Assembly (NCBI GenBank): GCA_963817635.1
Contig: CAWFPR010000005.1
Location: 434,001-498,000 of the forward strand
Origin: CAWFPR01 sp963817635
GTDB lineage: Bacteria; Acidobacteriota; Vicinamibacteria; Vicinamibacterales; 2-12-FULL-66-21
Direction: 5' to 3'
DNA length: 64,000 nt
Below are positions 53,340-62,645 of the stretch, piece after piece. How positions within the stretch are numbered: the first letter of the stretch is position 1; each line of letters starts with the position of its first letter. The notes below the pieces were generated by a model. That model made no database searches, was not told the origin of the DNA, and worked only from the letters and a program-made list of their open reading frames with translations. A program made the position numbers and the translations under genes.

Positions 53340-56315
53340 ATGTCTTTCCTCGATCGGTTCAAGCCCCAACCCCGTTGGAAGAACCCCGACCCGGCCGTAC
53401 GCGCTGCGGCGGTCACTGAAGTCCCGCTCGACGAGGAGCACCGCGCCGATCTGGTCGAGCTCGCGAGCGACGAAGACCTTCGCGTGCGGCGCGCGGCCGC
53501 GGCGCGGCTCTTTGCCGTCGAGGACCTCGTGCGCATGGCAGGAACGGAGCGCGACGCCGACCTCCGGCGGGAGGTCACCGACCGGCTGGTCGCCATCGCG
53601 ACGGCTCCAGCCGATACCGACGCCGACGCCGCCCTCGCGCTGGCGGGCATCGACGATCAGAAACAGTTCGCGACCGTGGCGAAGTCGTCGCCGCACGACA
53701 ACGTGCGCGCGGCGGCGCTCGGCCGGGTCCACGACGTCAAGACGCTCGGCAGCATCGCCCGCAACGCGGCCGACGGGCAGACCGCGCTCGACGCCGTCGC
53801 GAAGATCGCGGATCCGGCGGAGCTCCTGAACGTCGCGGTGCGGACCGATCAGAAGGAGGCCGGACTCGCCGCGCTCGAGAAGTGCGCCGAGGCCACGCCG
53901 CCCGGCGAGCAGCGCGGGCTGATTGAGGGGGTCTCTGGGCGAGCGAAGAACAAGTCGGTGACAAAGCGCGCACGCGCGATGGTGCAGGCCATGGACGAAG
54001 CAGAGGCGGCGCGCCGGCTGGCGCTCGAAGAGTGGCAGCAGCGCGTGGCGGCCGTGGCCGCCAGGGTTGAGTCGATCGCGGCAACGCCTTCCGTCCCGGA
54101 CGCGGCGGCGCAGGTCGACGCGGCCGAAGCCGCGTGGGGCGAGCTGGCCTCCGCGGGCACGTTCGAGCTCGATCCCGATACGGCCGGACGATTCGGCTCG
54201 CTCGTCGAGGCGGCGCGGGCCGGAATCGCGGGCCACGAACGTGCGCTGGCTGAACAGCGCGCCGCGGCCGATCGCGTCGCCGCGGACCGCGCCGTCCGGC
54301 TGTCGATCTGCGAGCGCATCGAGAACGCCCGGGCGGATGAAGCGCTGAGCAGGCTCGAAACGGGGCGCGCCGAGTGGGAAGGGCTTCCGCCGTCGGAGGC
54401 GGCCGACGTCGAAGACCAGGCCTTGCGCGACCGGTTCGCGGCGGCGTGCGCGCGCGCCGACGAACGACACCAGAACCGCCAGGACATGGAACGCACCAAC
54501 GCGCGGCTCGGCGAGCTGTCGCTCGAGGCCGAACGCCTCGTTTCGCTCGAGACGCTGCCCGAGGGAGACTGGGCCGCCCTCGTCAGGGAATGGCACGCGC
54601 TGCGGGGCAGATCCGAGGACCTCGACCCGGCCGTGGCCGAGCGCTACGGCGCCGCCGAGGCACAGGTCGCCCGGCGCGTCGAAGAACGGCGCGCCGCCAG
54701 CGAGCGCGCACGTCGGCAGCACGCGCAGCGCATCGAGCAGCTGCTCGAACGCGTGACCAAGCGCGCCGCCGCCGAGGACCTCTCCCTGCGCGAAGCGGAT
54801 CGCATCGCCCGCGAACTTCGCGCCGCGGTCGAAGCTCCGAACGAGGACCGCGAACTGGTCGATCGGCTGAAGGCCGCCCAGGTCGTCATCGCGCCGAGGC
54901 TGCACGAGCTGCGCGAGATGGACGAATGGAAGCGGTTCGCCAACGCCGCCGTCCAGGAAGAGCTGATCGCGAAGACGGAGGCGCTCCGAGCCAAGTACAA
55001 CTTCGACGCGCCGGAAGGGCCGAAGCCTGACGACCTCGACAAGGCCGCGCGTGACCTCCACGAAATCCAGGAACGCTGGAAGCAGGCGGCCGAAGCGCCG
55101 CGCGCGCAGGCGCAGGCCCTCTGGCATCGATACCGGCAGGCCGCCGATCCGATTCAGGCGAAGGTGCGCGAGTTCTTCGCCGTTCGCAACGAAGAGCGGA
55201 AGGGCAATCTCGACCGCAAGCTGGCCCTCATCGAGCGCGCCGAGGCGCTGGCCGAATCCACCGACTGGATCCGAACCGCAGAGGAACTGAAGAAGCTCCA
55301 GGCCGAATGGCAGGCGATTGGCCCGGTGCCCCGCCAGGACACACGCGTGACGTGGAAACGGTTCCGGGACGCGTGCGACAAGTTCTTCACACGCCGCAAC
55401 GCCGACCTCGCCGAGCGCAAGGAAACCTGGTCCGCGAACCTGGCGCGGAAGGAAGCCCTGTGCGTGCGCGCCGAGGAGCTGGCTGCGTCGACCGAGTGGG
55501 AAAAGGGCGCCGCGGAGATCCGCCGGATGCAGGCGGACTGGAAAACGGTGGGGCCCGTCCGCCGCAACAAGTCGGAGGTCGTCTGGCAGCGCTTCCGCAC
55601 GGCATGCGATACGTTCTTCGACCGCTACAAGCGGCGCGATCAGATCGAGCTCGAGGCAAAGCATGCCGATCGCGAGGCGCTCGTACTGGAACTCGAGGCC
55701 CTGAGCCCGGCCGGCCCCGGCGGGGCCGGCGACGCCCCCGCACCGGAACTGGCCGCCGACATCACACCGGCCCAGCCGGCCGAGGTCGACCACGCCACGC
55801 TGCTCGAGCAGGTCCGCTCCCTGCGCAGCCGCTGGAACCAGTCGTCGCCGGCGGTGCGGCACGGTGCCGACCCCCTCAGCGCGCGCTTCATGCAGGCCCT
55901 CGAACGGCTCATGGCGGCCTGCCCCGAGGCTTTCCAGGGCACCGAACTCGACGCCGCCGCGAACCGGCAGAAGATGGAAAAGCTGGTCGAAAAAATCGAG
56001 GGCTTCCTCACGACCGGGGGCGCACAGCCGGCCAGTTCCTCGCAGGCGCTTGCCGCGATGCTGCGAGAGGCCCTGGCATCCAACACCATCGGCGGGCGCG
56101 CCGGTGAGGAATCGAAGTGGCGGGCGATGGCTGAAGACGTCCGACAGGCCCAGGCGGCGTGGAGCCGTCTCGGCCCCGTCCCGGACGAAGCCGGCCGTCA
56201 GCTCGCGGACCGGTTCCACCGCGCGTGCGCCCGGTTCTTCGACCAGCTGCGCCATCACGTGCCGCCCGCTCCGGCGCCTCAGCGCGGGCGGCCGGTCGGA
56301 GCGGGGAGGGCTTAG
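53340..56315 (+). CDS. Large DUF349-repeat protein
   Basis: The 991-residue protein is highly charged and mostly helical, with HEAT-like N-terminal repeats (residues ~1-230). Later come typical DUF349 repeats, clearest as LDRKLALIERAEALAESTDW...WKRFRDACDKFFTRR and LARKEALCVRAEELAASTEW...WQRFRTACDTFFDRY. DUF349 proteins are cytosolic and of uncertain role; some relatives are linked to ribosome or RNA processes. No enzymatic motif is visible. The ATG at 53340 begins the conserved region (SFLDRFKPQPRW); an upstream in-frame start at 53262 would overlap the previous gene and is disfavoured. Confidence 0.85.
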   Translation: MSFLDRFKPQPRWKNPDPAVRAAAVTEVPLDEEHRADLVELASDEDLRVRRAAAARLFAVEDLVRMAGTERDADLRREVTDRLVAIATAPADTDADAALALAGIDDQKQFATVAKSSPHDNVRAAALGRVHDVKTLGSIARNAADGQTALDAVAKIADPAELLNVAVRTDQKEAGLAALEKCAEATPPGEQRGLIEGVSGRAKNKSVTKRARAMVQAMDEAEAARRLALEEWQQRVAAVAARVESIAATPSVPDAAAQVDAAEAAWGELASAGTFELDPDTAGRFGSLVEAARAGIAGHERALAEQRAAADRVAADRAVRLSICERIENARADEALSRLETGRAEWEGLPPSEAADVEDQALRDRFAAACARADERHQNRQDMERTNARLGELSLEAERLVSLETLPEGDWAALVREWHALRGRSEDLDPAVAERYGAAEAQVARRVEERRAASERARRQHAQRIEQLLERVTKRAAAEDLSLREADRIARELRAAVEAPNEDRELVDRLKAAQVVIAPRLHELREMDEWKRFANAAVQEELIAKTEALRAKYNFDAPEGPKPDDLDKAARDLHEIQERWKQAAEAPRAQAQALWHRYRQAADPIQAKVREFFAVRNEERKGNLDRKLALIERAEALAESTDWIRTAEELKKLQAEWQAIGPVPRQDTRVTWKRFRDACDKFFTRRNADLAERKETWSANLARKEALCVRAEELAASTEWEKGAAEIRRMQADWKTVGPVRRNKSEVVWQRFRTACDTFFDRYKRRDQIELEAKHADREALVLELEALSPAGPGGAGDAPAPELAADITPAQPAEVDHATLLEQVRSLRSRWNQSSPAVRHGADPLSARFMQALERLMAACPEAFQGTELDAAANRQKMEKLVEKIEGFLTTGGAQPASSSQALAAMLREALASNTIGGRAGEESKWRAMAEDVRQAQAAWSRLGPVPDEAGRQLADRFHRACARFFDQLRHHVPPAPAPQRGRPVGAGRA

Positions 56316-56332
56316 GGGCTCAGGGCTCAGGG
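56311..56332. repeat. CAGGGCT-type heptamer repeat at gene ends
   Basis: GGGGCTCAGGGCTCAGGG lies at the convergent ends of the DUF349 and amidohydrolase genes. The stop codon of the amidohydrolase (56320-56322 on the minus strand) is inside the repeat. Confidence 0.7.
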
Positions 56333-58074
56333 TGGCTGGGTCCTGGTGCCTTGTACAGGACCTTCCCTCCCACGATCGTCGAGACGACCCGCGCCGCCGG
56401 GATCTCGTCCTCCGGCACGGTGAGAATGTCCTTCGACAGGATCACCATGTCGGCGTACTTGCCCACGGTGAGGGATCCGCGGTTCTTCTCCTCGAAGGCG
56501 GCGTACGCGCCGTTGATCGTGTACGACTTCAGCGCTTCCATGCGGCTCATGCGCTGGTCGGGATAGAACACCGATCCGTCCTTCAGCTTCCGGCTCACGC
56601 TCGCATAGTAGCTGGCGATCGGATCGACATCTTCGACCGGCGCGTCGGTGCCGTTCGAAATGATCGCGCCGCTCTTCATCAGCTTCTGCCAGACGTAGGC
56701 GCCTTCCTCCGCGCGCTTCGCGCCCAGGCGTTCGAGCACGTACGGGGCATCCGACGTGCAGTGGATTCCCTGCATCGCCGCGATCACGCCCATCCGGCCG
56801 AAACGGGGGATGTCGGCGAGGCTCAGGTGCTGCGCGTGCTCGACGCGCCACCGGAGATCCTTCTTCGTCGGGTTCGCCTTGAAGGCGCGCTCGAAGACAT
56901 CGAGCGTCTCGCGGTTGCCGCGGTCGCCGATCGCGTGCACGCAGAGCTGATAGCCGTTGGCCATGGCCAGGCGGGCCGCCTCGTCGATCTCCTTGACCGG
57001 CGTCGTCTCGGTGCCGACCCACCCGGGCTTGTCGGCGTAGTCTTCGAGGAACCACGCGCCGCGCGAGCCGAGCGCACCGTCGATCTGCCGTTTGATCGCG
57101 CGCACCGTCAGGCGGCCGCTGCCGTAGTCGATCATCCGGTACTGCTTCAGCTTCGGTGCCTCGGCGCGGTTGCCCTCCCGCACCATGACCCAGAGGCGCA
57201 CGCCGAGCGCGTCTTCGTCCACCATCTTCTTGATCAGGTCGATCGTGGCAAACGAGGAGCCGGCATCCTCGAAGGTCGTGATGCCCTTCGAGAGCACCTC
57301 CTTCGCGGCGAGCTCGAGGACGCGGCGGGCACGCGCGGTACGCTCGGCAGGCGTCAACGGCGTTTCACCCGCGTGCACCTTGATGAGCCCGGACGCATGC
57401 TCGCGCATCAGGCCGGTGGGGTTGCCGCTGGCGTCCTTGAGGATGTCGCCGCCCGGCGGGTTCTCGGTGTTCTTCGTGATGCCCGACAGCTGGAGCGCCT
57501 TCCCGTTGGCGAAGCTCGCGTGCCCGCTCGCGTGCGTCAGGATCACGGGGTTGTCTGGCGAGACCGCGTCGAGCGACGCATGGGTCGGAAATCCCTCGAC
57601 GTTGGGGTTGGGACGCGACGTCCACTTTTCCTGGTGCCAGCCGCGCCCGATGATCCACTCCCCCGGCTTGGCGTGCTTGACGGCTTCGGCGACCATCGCG
57701 ACGATCTCGTCCCAGCTCGTCGTCTTCATCAACTGCAGGTTGATCTGCGCATCGCCGATCCCGGTAAAGTGCCCGTGGCTCTCGATGAGACCCGGGACGA
57801 CCAGCTGCCCCTGCGCATCGATCACCTCGGTGCGTGGACCGATGTAGCGCTTGATCGCCTCGCTCGTCCCGAGCGCCTGGATCCGATCGCCGCGGACGGC
57901 GATCGCCTGCGCCTCCGGCGTCGCGTCGTCGACGGTGACGATTCGGGCGTTGGTCACGACCAGGTCGGCGGGTTGCGCGGGCGTCTGTGGCGCCGGGGCC
58001 GGCGTGCGGGCGCCGACGGCCGCCAAAGCGGTAAAAACCAGCGCGGATACCAGGACAGGGATGTTGCGGGTCAC
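56320..58074 (-). CDS. Secreted amidohydrolase-family protein (YtcJ-like)
   Basis: The 584-residue protein has a signal peptide (VLVSALVFTALAAVGA). The amidohydrolase markers are VVPGLIESHGHF (the usual HxH metal motif appears as HGH), CVHAIGDRGNRETLD, RVEHAQHLSLADIPRF and ISNGTDAPVEDVDP. The YtcJ/exoenzyme branch hydrolyses amide or related bonds; substrate unknown. The Pro-rich stretch at ~25-35 suggests a lipid-free secreted enzyme. The C-terminal SHPEP and stop are encoded by a repeat. A divergent phosphodiesterase gene follows. Confidence 0.9.
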   Translation of the reverse strand: MTRNIPVLVSALVFTALAAVGARTPAPAPQTPAQPADLVVTNARIVTVDDATPEAQAIAVRGDRIQALGTSEAIKRYIGPRTEVIDAQGQLVVPGLIESHGHFTGIGDAQINLQLMKTTSWDEIVAMVAEAVKHAKPGEWIIGRGWHQEKWTSRPNPNVEGFPTHASLDAVSPDNPVILTHASGHASFANGKALQLSGITKNTENPPGGDILKDASGNPTGLMREHASGLIKVHAGETPLTPAERTARARRVLELAAKEVLSKGITTFEDAGSSFATIDLIKKMVDEDALGVRLWVMVREGNRAEAPKLKQYRMIDYGSGRLTVRAIKRQIDGALGSRGAWFLEDYADKPGWVGTETTPVKEIDEAARLAMANGYQLCVHAIGDRGNRETLDVFERAFKANPTKKDLRWRVEHAQHLSLADIPRFGRMGVIAAMQGIHCTSDAPYVLERLGAKRAEEGAYVWQKLMKSGAIISNGTDAPVEDVDPIASYYASVSRKLKDGSVFYPDQRMSRMEALKSYTINGAYAAFEEKNRGSLTVGKYADMVILSKDILTVPEDEIPAARVVSTIVGGKVLYKAPGPSHPEP

Positions 58075-58320
58075 GTGTCACTTCTCCTTCAGCGGCCGGC
58101 GACAGCCGATCGAAACGGTCCGCGGCGACCTGCTGCCGGCGCGGGTCGATAGTACTTCATCGCGCGGCAGGCTGGCGACGTGCGGTTTGGCGGCAGGGCG
58201 GCGCTCCCCGGGCACCTGGCCGGCTGAGCTCAGCAAGGGGCGCTGCGTCACACCGCCAGGTGCGATACTGCGGGACGGCGCCCGCCGCGTGACGCCGCAG
58301 GCGGCACAGGAGACCAGGCC

Positions 58321-58794
58321 ATGCGAACCATCGTCATCGGGCTCATTTCCGATACACACGGCCTCTTCCGGCCCTCGATTCCCGAGGCGCTCGCCGGCGT
58401 CTCGCTCATCCTGCACGCCGGTGATGTCGGCGGCGCCGCGATCCTGCCGGCGCTGGCCGCGATCGCACCCGTTCGCGCGGTCCTCGGCAACGTCGATTCG
58501 CCCGCACCTCCGCTCGAGCCGCACCTGCGCCTCGAGGCGGGTGGGCTGTGGATTCACCTCAGTCACGGCCACGAGCTGGGATCGCCCTCGCCGGACGCCC
58601 TGCTTCGGCGCTACCCCGCCGACGTCATCGTGTACGGTCACACCCACAAGCCGCTCGTCCACCGCGAAGGCGCGCGCCTCGTGGTGAACCCCGGCGCAGC
58701 CGGGCCGCGCCGCTTCAACCTGCAGCCGTCGGTGGCACGGCTGACCATTGCGGACGGCGTCGCCACCGCCGAAATCGTTGCGCTGCCGGAGTGA
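58321..58794 (+). CDS. YfcE-type metallophosphoesterase
   Basis: This 157-residue enzyme of the calcineurin-like phosphoesterase fold carries all metal motifs: GLISDTHG, LHAGDVGG, VLGNVD, LSHGHELG and VYGHTHKPL, and a GHTH-containing YfcE pattern. The small size is typical of YfcE/MJ0936 phosphodiesterases. GGAG ahead of the ATG supports the start. Cytosolic; in vivo substrate not known. No operon partner. Confidence 0.93.
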   Translation: MRTIVIGLISDTHGLFRPSIPEALAGVSLILHAGDVGGAAILPALAAIAPVRAVLGNVDSPAPPLEPHLRLEAGGLWIHLSHGHELGSPSPDALLRRYPADVIVYGHTHKPLVHREGARLVVNPGAAGPRRFNLQPSVARLTIADGVATAEIVALPE

Positions 58795-58830
58795 GTCGGG
58801 GAAGGGGAAACAACCGCGCGGTGACTGCGA

Positions 58831-59511
58831 TTACCCCGCGAACTTGTAGCCCATCCCGTGGACGGTGAGCACGAACTGGGGGTGACGGGCGTTGGGTTCG
58901 ATCTTCTGCCGGAGCCAGGCGACGTGGACGTCGACGGTGCGCGTCGACGGCATCGCGTTGTAACCCCAGACCTCGTTCAGAAGCTCGTCCCGTGTCAGCG
59001 TGGCGCCCCGGTGCTCGATGAAGTAGCGCAGCAGCTGGAATTCGCGGGCCGACAGATCGAGCGGCTCGCCGCCTCTGGTGACCTCGGCCCGGCGGAAGTC
59101 CACGCGGACGTCGCCGAACTGGTAGCCGTCGGCCGGGTGCGGCGCCAGCGGTGCGCGCCGGAGCTTCGCCTCGATGCGCGCGAGCAGTTCCGCCATCTCG
59201 AACGGCTTGGTCACGTAGTCGTCGGCACCGAGTTTCAGGCCCACGACCTTGTCCACGACCTGCCCCCGCGCGGTGAGCATGATGACGGGCGTCTGGATTC
59301 CGCGCCGTCGCAGCTCCGTCAACAGATCGAAGCCGTTGAGGCGCGGCAGCATGACGTCGAGCAGGACGAGGTCGAACGGTTCGGCGGCCGCCCGCTCGAG
59401 ACCGCTCTCGCCGTCGGCGCTCGTCTCGATCGCGTAGCCCTCGAGAGCCAGCCGGTCCGTCAGCGTCAGGCGCAGACCGGGTTCGTCCTCGACGAGGAGC
59501 AGCCGCTTCAC
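58831..59511 (-). CDS. OmpR/PhoB-family response regulator
   Basis: The 226-residue regulator has a receiver with LLVEDEPGLR, Asp in LVLLDVMLPRLNG, LTARGQ and TKPFEMAE, and a winged-helix output domain with LDLSAREFQLLRYFIEH and STRTVDVHVAWLRQKI. It should bind direct repeats with ~11-bp spacing; such an array lies at 61545-61572. Its start overlaps the kinase stop by 4 nt, so the pair is coupled, kinase first. Confidence 0.94.
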   Translation of the reverse strand: MKRLLLVEDEPGLRLTLTDRLALEGYAIETSADGESGLERAAAEPFDLVLLDVMLPRLNGFDLLTELRRRGIQTPVIMLTARGQVVDKVVGLKLGADDYVTKPFEMAELLARIEAKLRRAPLAPHPADGYQFGDVRVDFRRAEVTRGGEPLDLSAREFQLLRYFIEHRGATLTRDELLNEVWGYNAMPSTRTVDVHVAWLRQKIEPNARHPQFVLTVHGMGYKFAG

Positions 59512-61484
59512 GACCGCGAGCCCGCAGCCGGGGCGGACCGCGCGCCGGCGAGCGTCGCGCGGCTGACCGGTTCCTCGCTGGCCGCCGGCAGGATCACGGT
59601 GAACGTGCTGCCTTCACGCGGCGCGCTCTCGAACACGATCCGGCCGCCATGCGCCTCGACGATGCGCTTGACCAGGCTGAGGCCGAGGCCGGCGCCCTGG
59701 ATCTGCGCCTCCACGACGGCCGGCGAGCGGTAGAACGGTTCGAAGACGTGAGGCTGATCGGCCGGCGCGATGCCGACGCCGCGGTCCGCGATGGCGATCG
59801 CCACCTCCCGGCCGGTGCTGCGGGCGCTCACGCCGATCCACGCACCACCGGCGCCGTATTTGATGGCGTTCCCGACGAGGTTCTGGAACACGCGGCGAAG
59901 CGCCGCTTCGTCGCCAAGGACGGGCGGCAGCGCGGGCGGCACGTCCCACTCGACCGTAATGCCGGCCGCCTGGACCAGCGACTCCGAGGCCCCGACCACG
60001 CTGTCGATGAGCGGAAGCACACCGACGGGACGGAGCGCGAAGCCGCGCTGCCCGGACTGGATTCCCGCGAACTCGAGAATCTGCTCCACCATGTCGGTGA
60101 GCCGCCGGCCCTCGTTCCTGACCAGGTCGCCGTACTTGCGAATCTGCGCGTCGTCGCGCACCACGCCGTCGGCGAGATTTTCTCCCGCGGACCGGATGAC
60201 GGCGAGCGGCGTGCGCAGTTCGTGCGTGACCGTTGCCACGAATTCCATCTGCTGGCGCGCCAGCGTCTGCGCCCGCCGGGTCGAGAGCACGAGAAGACCC
60301 ACGCTGGCTCCGAGCACGGCCAGGATGCTCGAGCTGATCACGAGGTTGCGCTGGCGCGCCTTGTCAACGGCAGCCTCGAGCGAGCCGGACGGGTGCACCA
60401 CGAGCAGCCGCCACCCTGGCGCGGACGCCGCAATGCGGGCGTCAGCGGTACCGATGACGCGCGCGAGCGGGTCGGCGTGGTCCCCGGACGTCTGCTGCAC
60501 GACGATCGACACGGGCGCATTCTCGGTGAAGGTGAAGCGCGCCGTGCCCGGCGGGACGCTGACCCAGCGCTTCGCGGTCAGCGTGCCCGTCGCGCCGCCG
60601 GCCGAAGGCCTGGGCGCGGCCGTCACGAATGCCGTCGCGGCGAATCGCCGCACTTCGGCCGCGATCGATCCGAAATCCTGCAGGCGCAGCTGCAGCAGAT
60701 CCGCGGTCGCGTCGGTGACCGCGTTGCGCCCGGGAGCGAAGTCGTCGGCCGAGTGATAGAGGAGCCCGCCGGTCTTCGTGCGCACCACCGCGAGCTTGTA
60801 GTCGAATCCGTCACCCGTTCCGCGGAAGTGCTTCTGCGCCAGCGACGGCAGTTCCTCATTGAGGATGTAGGGGCGATCCAGTACCAGGACCGTGTAGGCC
60901 ATCTGCGGCGCGACGAACCGGCCGCCGGCGCCCTCGGGGTGCTGACCGGCGAAGAACAGCGGGGTGGGTACGACGAGTGCCGGGACGTCCTCCCACACCG
61001 GCGTGGAGAGCGAACGCACGACGAGCGTGCCCGACTTCGCTGGCTCGTTCGACGCGATGAGCTGGCGGCCGCGTTCGGCGAGCGCGGCCGGCCATTCCGC
61101 CGGCTCGAGCTGCCGGCCATCCGGATTGTAGCGTCGCAAGGTCGTCGCGCCGCCAGGTTCGGACTGCACGAAGTACACGTCCTCGATCATCCGCGGGAAG
61201 CGCGCGGTCGATTGCCATCGATCGTACCGTGCCGCGATACGCGCCGCGTCGCCCTCGTCGGCCGGTACAGGATCGACCTGGAAGAGCAGATAGGCGCGGG
61301 TCAGCTCGCCGTCGAATTCGTGCGCGAAGTCGCTCGTGCGCGTGGCGAGCGACGCACGCATGCGGTCGCGTTCGGCGTTGCTGATCTGCGCCACCCACCG
61401 ATACTGCAGCGTCGCGAGCAGGACGATCACCCCGAGCAGGGCACCGGCAACGACGAAGAGCGGAATGCGGAAACGCCCGCGCAT
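59508..61484 (-). CDS. Membrane sensor histidine kinase
   Basis: The 658-residue kinase has an N-terminal TM (IPLFVVAGALLGVIVLLATL), a large periplasmic sensor (~35-390) without a named domain, a second TM (SSILAVLGASVGLLVLS), the HisKA H-box ATVTHELRTPLAVIRSAG, and HATPase with NLVGNAIKYGAGGAWIG, DRGVGIAP and GAGLGLSLVKR. No HAMP is evident. The translated pair with the regulator at 58831 and a TAGACT box 6 nt before the ATG indicate a leaderless two-gene operon. The signal is unknown. Confidence 0.93.
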   Translation of the reverse strand: MRGRFRIPLFVVAGALLGVIVLLATLQYRWVAQISNAERDRMRASLATRTSDFAHEFDGELTRAYLLFQVDPVPADEGDAARIAARYDRWQSTARFPRMIEDVYFVQSEPGGATTLRRYNPDGRQLEPAEWPAALAERGRQLIASNEPAKSGTLVVRSLSTPVWEDVPALVVPTPLFFAGQHPEGAGGRFVAPQMAYTVLVLDRPYILNEELPSLAQKHFRGTGDGFDYKLAVVRTKTGGLLYHSADDFAPGRNAVTDATADLLQLRLQDFGSIAAEVRRFAATAFVTAAPRPSAGGATGTLTAKRWVSVPPGTARFTFTENAPVSIVVQQTSGDHADPLARVIGTADARIAASAPGWRLLVVHPSGSLEAAVDKARQRNLVISSSILAVLGASVGLLVLSTRRAQTLARQQMEFVATVTHELRTPLAVIRSAGENLADGVVRDDAQIRKYGDLVRNEGRRLTDMVEQILEFAGIQSGQRGFALRPVGVLPLIDSVVGASESLVQAAGITVEWDVPPALPPVLGDEAALRRVFQNLVGNAIKYGAGGAWIGVSARSTGREVAIAIADRGVGIAPADQPHVFEPFYRSPAVVEAQIQGAGLGLSLVKRIVEAHGGRIVFESAPREGSTFTVILPAASEEPVSRATLAGARSAPAAGSRS

Positions 61485-61490
61485 GGGCCG

Positions 61491-61496
61491 AGTCTA
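61491..61496 (-). promoter_or_regulatory. -10 box TAGACT for leaderless kinase-regulator mRNA
   Basis: TAGACT on the minus strand ends 6 nt before the ATG at 61484. Confidence 0.45.
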
Positions 61497-61544
61497 GCAC
61501 GCGTGTTCCGGCCCGGGCGCCCCTCCGGACGCAGGTTTTACGTC

Positions 61545-61572
61545 CTTAACAAACTCTTAGCTCACGCTTAAC
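61545..61572 (+). promoter_or_regulatory. Three direct repeats CTTAAC/CTTAGC/CTTAAC at 11-bp spacing
   Basis: Hexamers at 61545, 61556 and 61567 are exactly 11 bp apart, the layout of PhoB/OmpR-family boxes. They lie between the two-component operon and the divergent secreted-protein gene, so the regulator encoded at 58831 probably controls the latter and possibly itself. Confidence 0.65.
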
Positions 61573-61663
61573 CACAGCCCTCGTCCGCCGGGCCATCATC
61601 GTCCGTCTCATCTCCAGACCGCGCGACTGCGGCCGCGGACACGAAACGCTCAGAGGACGACAC

Positions 61664-62630
61664 ATGCGACTTCAGAAGGTGAGTATTGGGTGGCTGGCGC
61701 TGGCGTTCGTGGCGAGCGGCGCGGCGCCGGCCGCGGCGGGTGGCCCCGACAAGGCAGCCGACATCCTGGCGCAGACGCGCGCGGCCATCGGCGGCAGCAA
61801 GCTCGACACGCTGAAGACCTTCAGCCTGGAAGCCCGGTCAGAGCGCAACATCGGCAATTTCCAGATGAAGACCGACGTCGAGCTGATGATCGGCATGCCG
61901 GACAAGTACCTGCGCGTCGAGTCCTCGTCCGGAGGTCCCGCGAACTTCTCGACGACGACCGGTTTCGACGGCGATCGGCCACTCGCCCGCGGTGGCACGT
62001 CCAGCGGCGGCGGTACCGGTGGTCTTCCGCATGGGGCCAGGCGGACCGGTTCCCGGTGAGAAACCGACGCCCGAACAGCAGGCGGAAATGGATCGGCTCG
62101 CGGTGCGTGCCGCGCGGCAGGATGTCTCGCGGATGATGCTCGGCTGGTTCGGCATGGCGCACCCCGCGCTGCACGTGACCTGCGTTTACGCCGGAGAAGC
62201 AGAGTCGCCAGACGGCAAGGCGGACGTCATCGACGTGAAGGATGCCGACGGCTTCAGCGCCCGGATGTTCATCGATCAGGAAACGCACCTGCCGTTGATG
62301 CTCACCTACCAGGGGCCGCAGCGCCGCATCATCACGGCCGGCGGACCGGCGGGCGGAGGCGCGCAGGCCCGGAGCTCGGCGCACCCGACGGGAGCCGAGG
62401 ATCGCAAGAAGGCCGATGACAGCGTGCAGAAGCAGATTGCCGACGCGCAGGCCCAGTCTCCGGTCATGGTCGAGTACCGGATGTTCTTTTCCGACTGGGC
62501 CGACGTGGGCGGGATCAGGTTCCCGATGAAGCTCCAGCGCGCAAGCGCCGGAACGACCGAAGAGGAATGGACCATCACGAAGGTGAAGGTCAATCCGAAG
62601 ATCGACGGCAAGTTCGACGGCAACCGCTGA
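61664..62630 (+). CDS. Secreted protein of unknown function, one frameshift
   Basis: About 321 residues. A signal peptide (GWLALAFVASGAAPAAAGG) leads to a region with LAQTRAAIGGSKLDTLKTFSLEARSERN, resembling outer-membrane lipoprotein-sorting-like (DUF4292-like) beta domains, then a Gly/Pro-rich stretch and a C-terminal domain with SPDGKADVIDVKDADGF and IDQETHLPLMLTYQG. The frame breaks around 62010-62030 in the Gly/Pro-rich stretch; the second half reads in the next frame to 62630. It is the first gene after the 11-bp repeats and is cotranscribed with the outer-membrane gene that follows. Confidence 0.78.
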
Positions 62631-62645
62631 CAGGAGGCCGACATC

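Noticed and set aside
53232..56258. Very long antisense frame opposite the DUF349 gene
   Set aside because: Composition mirrors the codon bias of the DUF349 gene on the plus strand; no conserved domain.
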